The notes: a model not told the origin generated them from the letters alone. Positions 15,859-24,458 are shown, numbered from the stretch's first letter. The stretch: DNA of 33,409 nt from Candidatus Bacteroides intestinavium (GCA_019118325.1 DWZE01000006.1:1-33409); one strand, 5' to 3'. Made by a program: numbers and translations.

Positions 15859-17321
15859 CAGGCGGCCACCTCCTTTCCGGGCTGTATGTCATCGGGCTTC
15901 TCGCTTTTCTTCTGCTTGAAGCCTTTGCGGCGCATTTCGCCCCACTTCGCCGTGGTGTTCAGTATGTAGTTCATATAGCCTTTCAACGAGAAGACCACGA
16001 TGAAAGGATGGAAAAGGAACGGTTCCAGCAACGCGGCCCCCATCACGCGGAAGTAGGAGGTGACCTTGTTGAAGGAGCCGCCCGTGATATAGTCGTAGAA
16101 CATCACCACCGACGACAGCACGATGCAGAACGTGTACAGGGCCAGGAAGATGACCAGGGCCGCCGGCCAGTTGACCACGCCCGTGAAGGCCTGGTAGAGG
16201 AAGGTGATGAAGCCGAAGAATTCGATGAACGGGGCTATCAGCTCGAAGACGAACACGTATGGCAGCGTGATCATCCCCAGCCGCTTGTACTTGCGGTTGA
16301 ACAGGAAGTCACGGTGGCGGGTGAACGTCTGCAGCAGTCCGCGCCCCCAGCGCACGCGCTGGCGGTAGAGGGTGACGATGTTGCCCGGCACCTCCGTCCA
16401 GGCGCAGGTGGCAGGCACCTGCACGATGCGGTACGGGCGGTCGAAGTCGCAGCAGTAGCCCACCATGCGGATGATCATGTCCATGTCTTCGGCGAAGGAG
16501 TCCGAGCGGTAACCGCCTGCCGCCATCACCACTTTCTTGTCGAAAAGGCCGTATCCACCGGAGACGTTGGGCATGGCGTTGATGGTGGACCAACCCATCT
16601 TGCCCACCAGGAACGAGCGCATGTACTCCAGCGTCTGGAACAAGGCGCAGGGCCGGTGGGGCGCGCTGGCCTTGACAATCTTGCCGTTCTCCACCTTGCA
16701 GCCGTTGGAAACGGCCATGATGCCGCTGACGGCAATGACGGTGTCATCTTCGAGGACGGGCATGATACACTGCGAGATGGCGTCTTCGGACAGCACGCAG
16801 TCCACGTCCGTGTTGATGAAGTACGGATAGGACGAGGCGTTCAGACCCGCGTTGACGGCGTCGGCCTTGGTGCCTCCGTTCTCCTTGTCCACCACGATGA
16901 GGCGCCGGAAGTCCGGATTGGTCGATTTCAACAGGCGACGGTAGGGCTTGGTGTGGATGTGCTCCACGTAGGCAAACGGCACTTCCACCAGCTGGAAGTT
17001 CTCTATCAGCAGTTCCAGGGTCTTGTCCTTGCTGCCGTCGTTGACGATGATGACCTCGAAGACCGGGTAGTCCTGGGCCAGCAGCGAGTTGACGTTGTCC
17101 ACGATGGTCTTCTCCTCGTTGTAGGCAGGAGCGATGATGGATACACCCGGGGTGTAGGGGCTCTTGTCGATGATGTACTTGGCGTAGGGCGTCAGGTAGG
17201 CGTTCTTGCGGCGCAGGATGCCCACTTCGGCCAGCCACATCAGGACGACGTAGGATATGATCAGCCCCATCGAATAGAAGAAGATGATGTATCCGTAGAA
17301 ATAGAATACTAACTCTTTCAT
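15858..17321 (-). CDS. processive family 2 glycosyltransferase, exopolysaccharide synthase (PgaC/BcsA-like)
   Basis: A 487-residue inner-membrane glycosyltransferase that should polymerise a beta-linked polysaccharide from a nucleotide sugar on the cytoplasmic side and extrude it. One N-terminal membrane segment (about 8-35) precedes the GT-A catalytic domain, and about four hydrophobic segments follow (350-465). All motifs of processive GT2 synthases are present: Asp95 in VNDGSKDKT, Asp172-x-Asp174 in NTDVDC, Glu278-Asp279 in FAEDMD, and Gln321-x-x-Arg-Trp325 in QRVRW. No PilZ domain is visible, so the size and layout are closer to PgaC than to BcsA. The ATG overlaps the upstream HEAT-like gene stop (ATGA), and its own stop overlaps the exporter start. 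The sugar made cannot be told from the sequence. Confidence 0.92.
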   Translation of the reverse strand: MKELVFYFYGYIIFFYSMGLIISYVVLMWLAEVGILRRKNAYLTPYAKYIIDKSPYTPGVSIIAPAYNEEKTIVDNVNSLLAQDYPVFEVIIVNDGSKDKTLELLIENFQLVEVPFAYVEHIHTKPYRRLLKSTNPDFRRLIVVDKENGGTKADAVNAGLNASSYPYFINTDVDCVLSEDAISQCIMPVLEDDTVIAVSGIMAVSNGCKVENGKIVKASAPHRPCALFQTLEYMRSFLVGKMGWSTINAMPNVSGGYGLFDKKVVMAAGGYRSDSFAEDMDMIIRMVGYCCDFDRPYRIVQVPATCAWTEVPGNIVTLYRQRVRWGRGLLQTFTRHRDFLFNRKYKRLGMITLPYVFVFELIAPFIEFFGFITFLYQAFTGVVNWPAALVIFLALYTFCIVLSSVVMFYDYITGGSFNKVTSYFRVMGAALLEPFLFHPFIVVFSLKGYMNYILNTTAKWGEMRRKGFKQKKSEKPDDIQPGKEVAA

Positions 17322-18688
17322 GGGGCGTCATTATTAATGATGGGACTTTCCACGTGCTCAAAGAAGAGCTTTTGGTCTTCCTTGGCCTTGGCTTTTAATC
17401 GCAGGAAGGCTGCCCGGCCTTTCGTGCCCGACATCCACACGCAGCGCAAGGCGGCGCGCCGGGTGTAGTCGGACGTGGCCGTTTCATAGCTTTCCGTAAA
17501 GAAAGGCAGGCTCTTGCCGGACTGGATGTCCAGCAGGGCGTGCAGGATGCAGCGGCGCAGGTGCTCGGTCTGCTTGTGGTAAACCTTCTTCATGCCTTCC
17601 TCGCCCTTGCGGAACTTGCGGATGCCCATGCTGCGGAAGGCGGCCTCGCGGTAGGCGAAGTTGGGCGAGCTGAAGAACTGGAACAGGTGTTCCATGTCGG
17701 CATCCGTGCCCCAATAGGCGGTCTCCTGGATGAAGAAGGCCACCATGACGGGGTTCTCCAGCCGTTGCATGAAGGGGATGAACGAGGGCAGCGACTTGCC
17801 GGCATCGTTCACCTTGAAGAAGACTTCGTGCAGTTCCATCTGGTCCCACGTGGTCATGCGCATCTTTCCCTTGTCGTTCACTTCGAAGAAATGCAGCGGG
17901 TCCGCCTGGCTGGTACCTATATAATATAGGCGTGCGGCCCGGCGCAGGCGCAGGTCCTTGTGATTTACCAGGTGGGCCATGGTGCTGTTGGGCAACTCCA
18001 TGTTGGTCAGGCGCACGGCCTGGATGACGCGCACGCGCTGGGCGTGGCGGCCTTGCACCAGGCGTTTCTCCATGTATTCGTTCATGCCCACCAAGTGCAT
18101 GGCGCGCTGGATGTTGGTCAGGTTGGGGTTGAGGGTGTTGGTGTGCGTGCTGACCTCGATGAACACGTAGGCCCATTGGCGCAGTTCCCATTTCTTCCAC
18201 TTCTTCTCCTTGTAGTCTATGCGGCGTTTGATTTCTTCGGTGGGCAGGTTCTCCACGCGGGCCAGGCAGACGTCAATCAGCTTTTGCAGGTATTGCTTGC
18301 GCAGCTGGTCGTACTTCTTGCGGTTGCGGCGGCGGATGTAGATGTCCCAGCTCATGGTCAGCACCAGGATGAGAAACGACAGGCAGCACAGCAATACTAC
18401 ACTGTAGGCTATCCGTACTACCCAGGGGTATCCGGCAAACAGGTGCTTGTAGAGATAATAATAGTAAATCGGCACGTTCCAGCCCCACAGGTCGTAGGCG
18501 CTGCCTAAGGGTGATGCTTCTGGTGAGTCGCTACTGTCGCTACTGTCCGAGTCGGCTTCATTGGTCACTGTGCCTGTGGTTTCATGCACAGTGGTGTCCT
18601 GTCCGGGTGCCTGGGCATCCGACGGAATCGGTACGGCCAACGTGCAGGCCGTAAGAAGTAGGGCGACTACGCATCCTTTCCGTTTCAT
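17318..18688 (-). CDS. membrane-anchored helical-repeat (HEAT-like) protein of the exopolysaccharide locus
   Basis: A 456-residue protein with a hydrophobic N-terminus (1-25; either an ordinary signal or, less likely, a lipobox LTAC at Cys15). A Ser/Asp-rich linker (about 45-60) and an aromatic stretch with YYYYLY come before a clear membrane segment at 88-113. The remaining 340 residues are soluble and helical, rich in Arg/Lys just after the membrane (IRRRNRKKYDQLRKQY), so this domain should face the cytoplasm. It contains HEAT-like helix pairs such as KDLRLRRAARLYYIG and FAYREAAFRSMGIRKFRKG. It is the first gene of the block and overlaps the synthase start, which suggests a dedicated synthase partner, an adaptor or regulator, in the way PgaD or BcsB support their synthases. 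The assignment is structural inference. Confidence 0.75.
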   Translation of the reverse strand: MKRKGCVVALLLTACTLAVPIPSDAQAPGQDTTVHETTGTVTNEADSDSSDSSDSPEASPLGSAYDLWGWNVPIYYYYLYKHLFAGYPWVVRIAYSVVLLCCLSFLILVLTMSWDIYIRRRNRKKYDQLRKQYLQKLIDVCLARVENLPTEEIKRRIDYKEKKWKKWELRQWAYVFIEVSTHTNTLNPNLTNIQRAMHLVGMNEYMEKRLVQGRHAQRVRVIQAVRLTNMELPNSTMAHLVNHKDLRLRRAARLYYIGTSQADPLHFFEVNDKGKMRMTTWDQMELHEVFFKVNDAGKSLPSFIPFMQRLENPVMVAFFIQETAYWGTDADMEHLFQFFSSPNFAYREAAFRSMGIRKFRKGEEGMKKVYHKQTEHLRRCILHALLDIQSGKSLPFFTESYETATSDYTRRAALRCVWMSGTKGRAAFLRLKAKAKEDQKLFFEHVESPIINNDAP

Positions 18689-18839
18689 GGACTACTCTTC
18701 CTTTTGCATAAAAGTCGGTTCGTAAGAATGGGGTTATATATAGTTTATTTTGTTTGCTCAGGCAAAAGGCGGGGTCCGAAAACGGCCGACCTCGTCGGTT
18801 GGAAAAAATCTTGCGTAAGATTGGCAGGACATTCCGCGA

Positions 18840-18847
18840 CAAAGTTA
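18840..18847 (-). promoter_or_regulatory. -7 promoter element for the exopolysaccharide gene block
   Basis: On the minus strand TAACTTTG matches TAnnTTTG. It would give a leader of about 145 bases before the HEAT-like gene. A perfect inverted repeat lies about 29 bases upstream, at the place where an AraC-type activator would bind. A second weaker candidate (TTTTG, 20 bases, TATATA; about 18734-18770) lies nearer the start. Confidence 0.4.
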
Positions 18848-18876
18848 ATGTGTTGTCCACGCATGTCGGCTATGTT

Positions 18877-18909
18877 TTTTGACCAAAGTACCCCGATTAT
18901 TGGTCAAAA
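18877..18909. promoter_or_regulatory. perfect inverted repeat, candidate operator of the AraC-type regulator
   Basis: TTTTGACCAA (18877-18886) and TTGGTCAAAA (18900-18909) are perfect complements separated by 13 bp. They lie between the AraC-type gene and the exopolysaccharide block. As a minus-strand hairpin it is followed by As, not Ts, so an operator fits better than a terminator. Confidence 0.6.
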
Positions 18910-18932
18910 GCAGATATGGGTGTTAAAAGAAG

Positions 18933-19838
18933 TTATAGCGGGTGTGTCGGAGAGGCTTTGGGAGCGTAGGAGGCTCTCAATTCAGTGAAGGTCTTGTGGA
19001 AAGTATCCTTACAGACTTTCATGAAATAGTTCGGTGTCAGCTCATACTTGTCCGCAATCTCGTTTAGGGTCAGGTCCGTCAGCAGGATGTCGCGCAGCAG
19101 GTGTTCCTCTCTTTTCTGTATGAACCATTCCTTGGCGCTCATCCCGAAGGCTTCGCGGAATCTCCGGTTGAAGGTAGTGGCGGGAATGTGGAGCCGTTTA
19201 GATAAATCTTTTACCCGGTTTGTGTCCGCATAATTCATCAATACAAGTTCCCGGAAGTCGGGGTCGCGGTGCAGGATGGGGGACAGAAGTCCGAGGAGTT
19301 CCTCCGGTGCATAAAGGTGTTTCATCAGCAAGGCCAGGATGCGGCTTTTGTGTTGGGAATATTCGGCGTCGCGCAGGAGGGCGTCCGGCGCCTGAAGAAG
19401 GCTTTCCGCCTCGCATTGGAGCGCCGGGAGCAAAGGCAGCCGGAAGATATCCCCGTTTTCTTGAGGGGCGGCAGGCCGGCCGGTGGGGGCGGGTATTTCG
19501 GCCGTGTGCAGGAAGTGGCGGCGGAATGAGCAGCAGCACAATACGGTAGGTTCGACGGCTTTCCCGTAGAAACTCTCGCTGTCGGGGATGAGAAACAAGC
19601 ACCGTCCGGGCAACTCCCGTTCGGCAGGCCAAAGCGACATGGGAATGGTTTTCAGTCGGCCGGACAACATGAAAAACAAGGTGGAAGCCTTGCTTTCCTT
19701 TTTGGCCACCAGTTCTCCTTCTTTCAGCGTCAGTGTCTGAAAAGATGGGACCATATCCATTTTCTCTTCATGGCCTACATAGGTCATCGACAGGGAGCCG
19801 TCAGCTTCCTGTACGCGCTCGTTCATCATGGGATTCAT
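18933..19838 (-). CDS. AraC family transcriptional regulator
   Basis: A 301-residue regulator. The C-terminal 94 residues hold the two helix-turn-helix units of the AraC family: RVKDLSKRLHIPATTFNRRF (from residue 208) and LTLNEIADKYELTPNYFMK, ending in a typical FTELRASY. The N-terminal 200 residues are cupin-like in their first part (LKEGELVAKKES with LFFMLSGRL) and otherwise have no motif I can name; no membrane segment is present. It is read in the same direction as, and sits 245 bases upstream of, the exopolysaccharide gene block, so it is the natural candidate regulator. A perfect inverted repeat lies in that gap. Start at 19838; Met4 and Met5 are also possible. Confidence 0.88.
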   Translation of the reverse strand: MNPMMNERVQEADGSLSMTYVGHEEKMDMVPSFQTLTLKEGELVAKKESKASTLFFMLSGRLKTIPMSLWPAERELPGRCLFLIPDSESFYGKAVEPTVLCCCSFRRHFLHTAEIPAPTGRPAAPQENGDIFRLPLLPALQCEAESLLQAPDALLRDAEYSQHKSRILALLMKHLYAPEELLGLLSPILHRDPDFRELVLMNYADTNRVKDLSKRLHIPATTFNRRFREAFGMSAKEWFIQKREEHLLRDILLTDLTLNEIADKYELTPNYFMKVCKDTFHKTFTELRASYAPKASPTHPL

Positions 19839-19969
19839 TTGCTTGTTTTGTTTGTTCCGTTGGATAATGCTCGTACACTATTCTGAAATCGAGGTCCGGC
19901 CAGGTTTGCTGCGTTCCTTCTGTCTTCGGACGGTTTTGCTGTCCAACGGTGCTTGTTTTGTTTGTCCTG

Positions 19970-19977
19970 CAAAAATA
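19970..19977 (-). promoter_or_regulatory. -7 promoter element for the AraC-type gene
   Basis: On the minus strand TATTTTTG matches TAnnTTTG, 131 bases upstream of the start. The region 19839-20324 otherwise holds no gene I can support; I see a 15-base direct repeat GCTTGTTTTGTTTGT at 19841 and 19951, and AT-richer sequence. Confidence 0.4.
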
Positions 19978-20324
19978 CGTTTTCTTTTGGAAACTGCCAA
20001 TGTCGAATGTGCTCTAAGTGTCTGTTTCGTCTTCTTTTTGACTTTTTTAGTAAATCGGTTTTCTCCTGCCGGGGGGCGGGATTCGCTCTTACGGCGTCCC
20101 GTTTTGCCGCTCCGCAATCGGTTTTTCGTGGTAAAACTTCCGGACATGAATTTGGGCTCTTTCTGAACATGTTCTCGATTTGTCCGCCGGCAACCGGTTC
20201 GTACATTTTGAGACAGCATTTCCTTTAGTGGCCTTGGAATCAACGACTTCTCGTTTGGACATTTTTTCACCTTTCTTCAAAAATTGCCCATTTTACCCGT
20301 CTGTCTTTTCTCATTTTGTCCGCA

Positions 20325-20390
20325 GATGTCTCCGTCCGTGCTTCCTGATATCTCCGCCCGTGTCCGCAGACATCTCGGCCCGTGCTTCCG
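20325..20390. repeat. 22-bp tandem repeat array 2 (three copies plus a degenerate fourth)
   Basis: Cores GATGTC (20325), GATATC (20347) and GACATC (20369) are exactly 22 bp apart; a degraded fourth (GACTGTC) begins at 20391. The unit is the same as in the arrays at 5946 and 30932. It lies downstream of polA. Confidence 0.8.
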
Positions 20391-20403
20391 GACTGTCAAG
20401 AAA

Positions 20404-20426
20404 CAAGCCCGGCGTGGCCGGGCTTG
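20404..20426 (-). terminator. Rho-independent terminator of polA
   Basis: CAAGCCCGGC and GCCGGGCTTG form a perfect 10-bp stem with a 3-base loop, 43 bases downstream of the polA stop. On the minus strand it is followed by the T-rich TTTCTTG. Confidence 0.75.
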
Positions 20427-20469
20427 AAGATGGTGCAATACTTTTACAAATCGGGATGTCCGCCGGGCT

Positions 20470-23286
20470 TTAGTGTGCCTCCAGCCAGTTCTTTCCCCAG
20501 CCACAGTCGGCTTTCAGCGGCACTTGCATGGGGCAGGCCTTCTCCATTTCCTCGAGGACGATTTGCTGCACGCGTTCTTTTTCCTCGGGCGGGACGCTGA
20601 AGTTCAGTTCGTCGTGCACCTGCAGAATCATCTTGGCTTTCAGTCCTTCCTCCGCGAAGCGGCGGTCGATGTGTGCCATGGCCACCTTGATGATGTCTGC
20701 CGCGCTGCCTTGGATAGGCGCGTTGATGGCGTTCCGTTCGGCGTAGCCGCGGACGGTGGCGTTTCGCGAGTTGATGTCCGGCAGGAAACGCTTGCGGTGG
20801 AAGATGGTTTCCACGTAGCCTTGACTGCGGGCCACCTCGATGCTGCGGTCCATGTAGGCCTTGATTTTAGGATAGGTGGCAAAGTAGCCGTCAATGAGTT
20901 CCTTGGCTTCCTGGCGCGACACGCCCATGCGCTCGGCCAGGCCGAAGGTGGAGATGCCGTAGATGATGCCGAAGTTGGCCGTCTTGGCTTTGCGGCGCAT
21001 GTCGGAGGTCACTTCGTGGAGGTCTACCTTGAAGATTTTGGCAGCGGTGGCAGCGTGGATGTCCTTGCCGCTGCGGAAGGCTTCAATCATGTGTTCGTCC
21101 CCGCTGAGGTGGGCCATGATGCGCAGCTCGATCTGCGAGTAGTCGGCGGAGAAGAACTCGCACCCGTCATCCGGGATGAAAGCCTTGCGGATTTCCTTGC
21201 CGTCGTCGTCGCGCACGGGGATGTTCTGCAGGTTGGGGTTGCTGGAGCTGAGTCGTCCCGTGGCGGTGACGGCCTGGTTGAAGGAGGTGTGGATGCGCCC
21301 CGTGCGCGGATTGATGAGCTGGGGCAGGGCGTCCACGTAGGTGCCGAGGAGTTTCTTCAGGCCGCGGTGCTCCAGGATTTTGCCCACAATCTCGTGCTTG
21401 GCCCGCAGGCTTTCCAGTACTTCTTCGGAGGTGACGTATTGGCCGGTTTTGGTCTTCTTGGGCTTGTCGGCAATCTTCAGATGGTCGAACAGCACTTCAC
21501 CCACCTGTTTGGGCGACGCGATGTTGAACACCTCGCCGGCCAGCCGGTGGACGTCTTGCTCGATTTCGTTCAGGCGCGCGGTGAAAAGGCGGGAAATCTC
21601 GCGCAGGACCTCCGTGTCGATGCGCACTCCGTTGCACTCCAGGTTGACCAGGACGGGCACCAGCGGCATCTCTATCTCGTGGAACAGGCCGGCGGCATGG
21701 TGGGTTTCCATCTCCTTTTCCAGCACGGTCTTCAGGCGGAGGGTGATGTCGGCGTCCTCGCACGCATAACGGTAGACCTCGGCGGGTGGCAGGTCGCGCA
21801 TGGACTTCTGTCCTTTGCCTCGCGGGCCGATGAGCTGGTCGATGTGGATGGTCCGGTAATGGAGGTAGACCTCGGCCAGGTAGTCCATGTTATGGCGCAG
21901 TTCGGGTTGCAGGACATAGTGTGCCAGCATCGTGTCGAACAGCGGTCCGGCCACGCGGACATCGTAGTTCCGGAGGACGATGAGGTCGTACTTGATGTTC
22001 TGGCCCACCTTCAGGCTCCGCGGGTTTTCGTAGAGGGGGCGCAGGAGTCCGGCCCGTCGCAGGGCATCTTCGCGTTCGGGCGGGAACGGGACGTACCAGG
22101 CCCGGCCCTCGGCGTCGCTGAAGCTGGCACCCACCAGTTCGGCTTCCATCGGCTCGGTGCTGGTGGTCTCTGTGTCTATCGCGAGAATTTCCGTTGTCAG
22201 CAACTTTTGAACCAAATCGCGGATTCCGTCCTCTGTGTCAACTAATTGATAGTCTACGGGGCGGGTTTCTATCGTGTCGAGAGTCGGATTTTCGGCGGCG
22301 TCTGTCCCCTCGGTCGTGGAAATCGCAAACAAATCGCCTTGGGTCGGGGCCTGGGTGGCGTTGTTGGAGGAGAAGAGCGGCCCGGCGTCTGCCGTGGCAG
22401 GGGAGGGGGCCGGTTTCCGGAGGACGCGGTCCAGCAGTGTGCGGAATTCCAGTTCGGCGAAGAGTTGCCTCAGGGCCTCGGTATCCGGTTCCTCACGTAC
22501 CAGGGCGTCCATGTCCAGTTCGATGGGTACGTCGGTCTTGATGGTGGCCAGGAATTTGGAGAAGGCTATTTGTTCCTTGTTGGCTTCTACTTTGTTGCGC
22601 AGGGCGCCTTTCAACTCCTCGGTGTGCGCCAGCAGATTTTCGATGCTCCCGAACTGGGCGATGAGTTTCTGGGCAGTCTTCTCGCCCACGCCGGGGCAGC
22701 CGGGGATGTTGTCTGCCGTGTCGCCCATCAGGCCCAGCATGTCGATGACCTGCTCGGTGCGCTCGATGTTGAACTTGGCCTTTACCTCTTCCGGGCCCAT
22801 GGTCTCGAAGCCGCCGGTATGTTTGGGGCGGTACATCCACACGGTGCCTCCCACCAGCTGTCCGTAGTCCTTGTCCGGCGTCATCATATAGGTAGGGATG
22901 CCGCGGCGTCCGGCCTCGGTGGCCAGGGTGCCGATGACGTCGTCGGCCTCGTAGCCGGGCACCTCGAGGATGGGGATGCGGTAGGCGCGGATGATGTCCT
23001 TGATGATGGGTACGGAGAGCCGGATGGTTTCCGGCGTTTCTTCGCGCTGGGCCTTATAGGGGGCGTAGGCCTCGTGGCGGAAGGTGGGTCCGGCGGGGTC
23101 GAAGGCCACGCCGATGTGGGTGGGCCGCTCTTTCTTCAGCACTTCCTCAAGTGTGTTGACGAAGCCCAGGACGGCCGAGGTGTTGAAACCTTTGGAGTTG
23201 ACGCGCGGGTTCTTAATGAACGCGTAATAGGCGCGATATATCAGCGCATAAGCGTCTAACAGGAAGAGTTTGTCGGTAGAATTCAT
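20470..23286 (-). CDS. polA: DNA polymerase I
   Basis: A 938-residue DNA polymerase I for Okazaki fragment processing and repair synthesis. All three domains are present. The N-terminal 5'-3' exonuclease begins at KLFLLDAYALIYRAYYAF and includes YEADDVIGTLA. The 3'-5' exonuclease looks active: Asp371 and Glu373 in AIDTETT, the Asp in NIKYDL, and YACEDAD. The polymerase domain has motif A with Asp715 (DYSQIELRIMAHLSGD), motif B (RRKAKTANFGIIYG) and motif C with Asp892 (QVHDEL); the 177-residue spacing between the two catalytic Asp residues matches E. coli. A non-conserved linker (about 290-335) separates the first two domains. It is divergent from the polyprenyl synthase gene and ends at a clear hairpin terminator. 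Confidence 0.98.
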   Translation of the reverse strand: MNSTDKLFLLDAYALIYRAYYAFIKNPRVNSKGFNTSAVLGFVNTLEEVLKKERPTHIGVAFDPAGPTFRHEAYAPYKAQREETPETIRLSVPIIKDIIRAYRIPILEVPGYEADDVIGTLATEAGRRGIPTYMMTPDKDYGQLVGGTVWMYRPKHTGGFETMGPEEVKAKFNIERTEQVIDMLGLMGDTADNIPGCPGVGEKTAQKLIAQFGSIENLLAHTEELKGALRNKVEANKEQIAFSKFLATIKTDVPIELDMDALVREEPDTEALRQLFAELEFRTLLDRVLRKPAPSPATADAGPLFSSNNATQAPTQGDLFAISTTEGTDAAENPTLDTIETRPVDYQLVDTEDGIRDLVQKLLTTEILAIDTETTSTEPMEAELVGASFSDAEGRAWYVPFPPEREDALRRAGLLRPLYENPRSLKVGQNIKYDLIVLRNYDVRVAGPLFDTMLAHYVLQPELRHNMDYLAEVYLHYRTIHIDQLIGPRGKGQKSMRDLPPAEVYRYACEDADITLRLKTVLEKEMETHHAAGLFHEIEMPLVPVLVNLECNGVRIDTEVLREISRLFTARLNEIEQDVHRLAGEVFNIASPKQVGEVLFDHLKIADKPKKTKTGQYVTSEEVLESLRAKHEIVGKILEHRGLKKLLGTYVDALPQLINPRTGRIHTSFNQAVTATGRLSSSNPNLQNIPVRDDDGKEIRKAFIPDDGCEFFSADYSQIELRIMAHLSGDEHMIEAFRSGKDIHAATAAKIFKVDLHEVTSDMRRKAKTANFGIIYGISTFGLAERMGVSRQEAKELIDGYFATYPKIKAYMDRSIEVARSQGYVETIFHRKRFLPDINSRNATVRGYAERNAINAPIQGSAADIIKVAMAHIDRRFAEEGLKAKMILQVHDELNFSVPPEEKERVQQIVLEEMEKACPMQVPLKADCGWGKNWLEAH

Positions 23287-23347
23287 AGAATCATCTTTTT
23301 TTCGTGGTAAAAATACAAAGAAAATACAGTATTCGCCGTTTTATTAT

Positions 23348-23355
23348 TACTTTTG
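23348..23355 (+). promoter_or_regulatory. -7 promoter element for the polyprenyl synthase gene
   Basis: TACTTTTG matches TAnnTTTG and lies 16 bases upstream of the ATG at 23372, implying a very short leader. Confidence 0.45.
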
Positions 23356-23371
23356 TGCTCAAATTACGTAT

Positions 23372-24346
23372 ATGGACCGTTCATCTTTAATTATCGCACC
23401 GATTATTGGGGAGATGGAAGACTTCAAGCACCTGTTTGGAGAGTCGCTTTCCAGCTCCAATCTTTTGCTGCAGCAGGTCATCATGCACATTCGGCAAAAG
23501 AACGGGAAGATGATGCGCCCGATGTTGGTATTACTGGCTGCCAAGTTGCTGGGCGGTGTCCGACCCGCCACGCTTCATGCGGCCGCTTCGCTGGAATTGT
23601 TGCACACGGCCAGCCTGGTCCACGACGATGTGGTGGACGAAAGCACGGAACGCCGCGGGCAGCTGTCGGTAAATGCCATTTTCAATAACAAAGTGGCAGT
23701 GCTCGCCGGCGATTATCTTCTGGCTACGGCTCTGGTTCAGGCGGGGCTGACGCGCAACCTCGGCATCATCGACCTCATTTCCTCTTTGGGCCGCGAACTG
23801 GCCGAAGGAGAACTGTTGCAACTGTCTAATGTCAGCAACGAGCAATTCTCCGAGGATGTCTATTTTGAAGTCATACGCAAGAAAACCGCGGCCCTCTTTG
23901 CGGCCTGCACCAAGGCGGGGGCCTTGTCGGTAGGGGCCGATGCGGAGAAAACCGAGTTCCTGCGCCGTTTTGGCGAGTACATCGGACTTTGTTTCCAGAT
24001 TCGCGACGACATCTTCGATTACTACGAGAGCAAGGAAGTGGGCAAGCCTACAGGCAACGACATGCTGGAAGGCAAGCTGACCCTGCCGGCGCTCTATGCC
24101 CTCAATTCCACGCACGACAAGGAGGCTGCCGAGATTGCTCTGCGGGTGAAGTCGGGCAAGGCCACCTCCGATGAAATCGGTCGTTTGATAGCTTTTGCCA
24201 AGCAACAAGGAGGCATCGAGTATGCTGTCCGGACCATGAATAACCAGCGGGACAAGGCCTTGGAACTGTTGTCTTTTGTGCCGGCCAATGAGGTGACGGA
24301 CGCGCTGGCGGCGTATATCAATTACGTGGTGGAAAGGGAGAAGTAA
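23372..24346 (+). CDS. all-trans polyprenyl diphosphate synthase
   Basis: A 324-residue trans-isoprenyl diphosphate synthase that extends farnesyl diphosphate with isopentenyl diphosphate, most likely to make the menaquinone side chain. Both aspartate-rich motifs are present: DDVVD at residues 85-89 and DDIFD at 212-216, along with GKMMRPMLVLLAAKL near the N-terminus. Length and sequence fit the octaprenyl/solanesyl (IspB) group of Bacteroidetes; product length cannot be read from the sequence. The start at 23372 was chosen because the in-frame ATG at 23270 would run through the promoter and into polA. It stands alone, divergent from polA and convergent with the deoC operon, from which a long hairpin separates it. 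Confidence 0.93.
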   Translation: MDRSSLIIAPIIGEMEDFKHLFGESLSSSNLLLQQVIMHIRQKNGKMMRPMLVLLAAKLLGGVRPATLHAAASLELLHTASLVHDDVVDESTERRGQLSVNAIFNNKVAVLAGDYLLATALVQAGLTRNLGIIDLISSLGRELAEGELLQLSNVSNEQFSEDVYFEVIRKKTAALFAACTKAGALSVGADAEKTEFLRRFGEYIGLCFQIRDDIFDYYESKEVGKPTGNDMLEGKLTLPALYALNSTHDKEAAEIALRVKSGKATSDEIGRLIAFAKQQGGIEYAVRTMNNQRDKALELLSFVPANEVTDALAAYINYVVEREK

Positions 24347-24376
24347 ACGCTTTTTTATACATCTCCATGCAAAAGA

Positions 24377-24438
24377 GGCGCGGATTTCGCGGAATCACGG
24401 ATAACTTTAGGCTCCGTGTAATCCGCGAAATCCGCGCC
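24377..24438. terminator. bidirectional terminator-like palindrome between convergent genes
   Basis: GGCGCGGATTTCGCGGAATC at 24377-24396 pairs with the complementary arm ending at 24438, giving a stem of about 25 bp with one bulge and an 11-base loop. On the minus strand CTCTTTTGC follows, so it suits termination of the deoC operon in particular. It shares the GCGGATT words of the palindrome at 28068-28133. Confidence 0.75.
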
Positions 24439-24458
24439 TTCATGTGTGCGTTGTCGTG

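Noticed and set aside
18877..18909. The inverted repeat as terminator of the AraC-type gene
   Set aside because: On the transcribed (minus) strand the hairpin is followed by As, not Ts; operator is the better reading.
19839..20280. Short overlapping ORFs on both strands upstream of the AraC-type gene
   Set aside because: They overlap each other, have no family resemblance and no promoter or ribosome site pattern; the stretch looks like leader and intergenic DNA.
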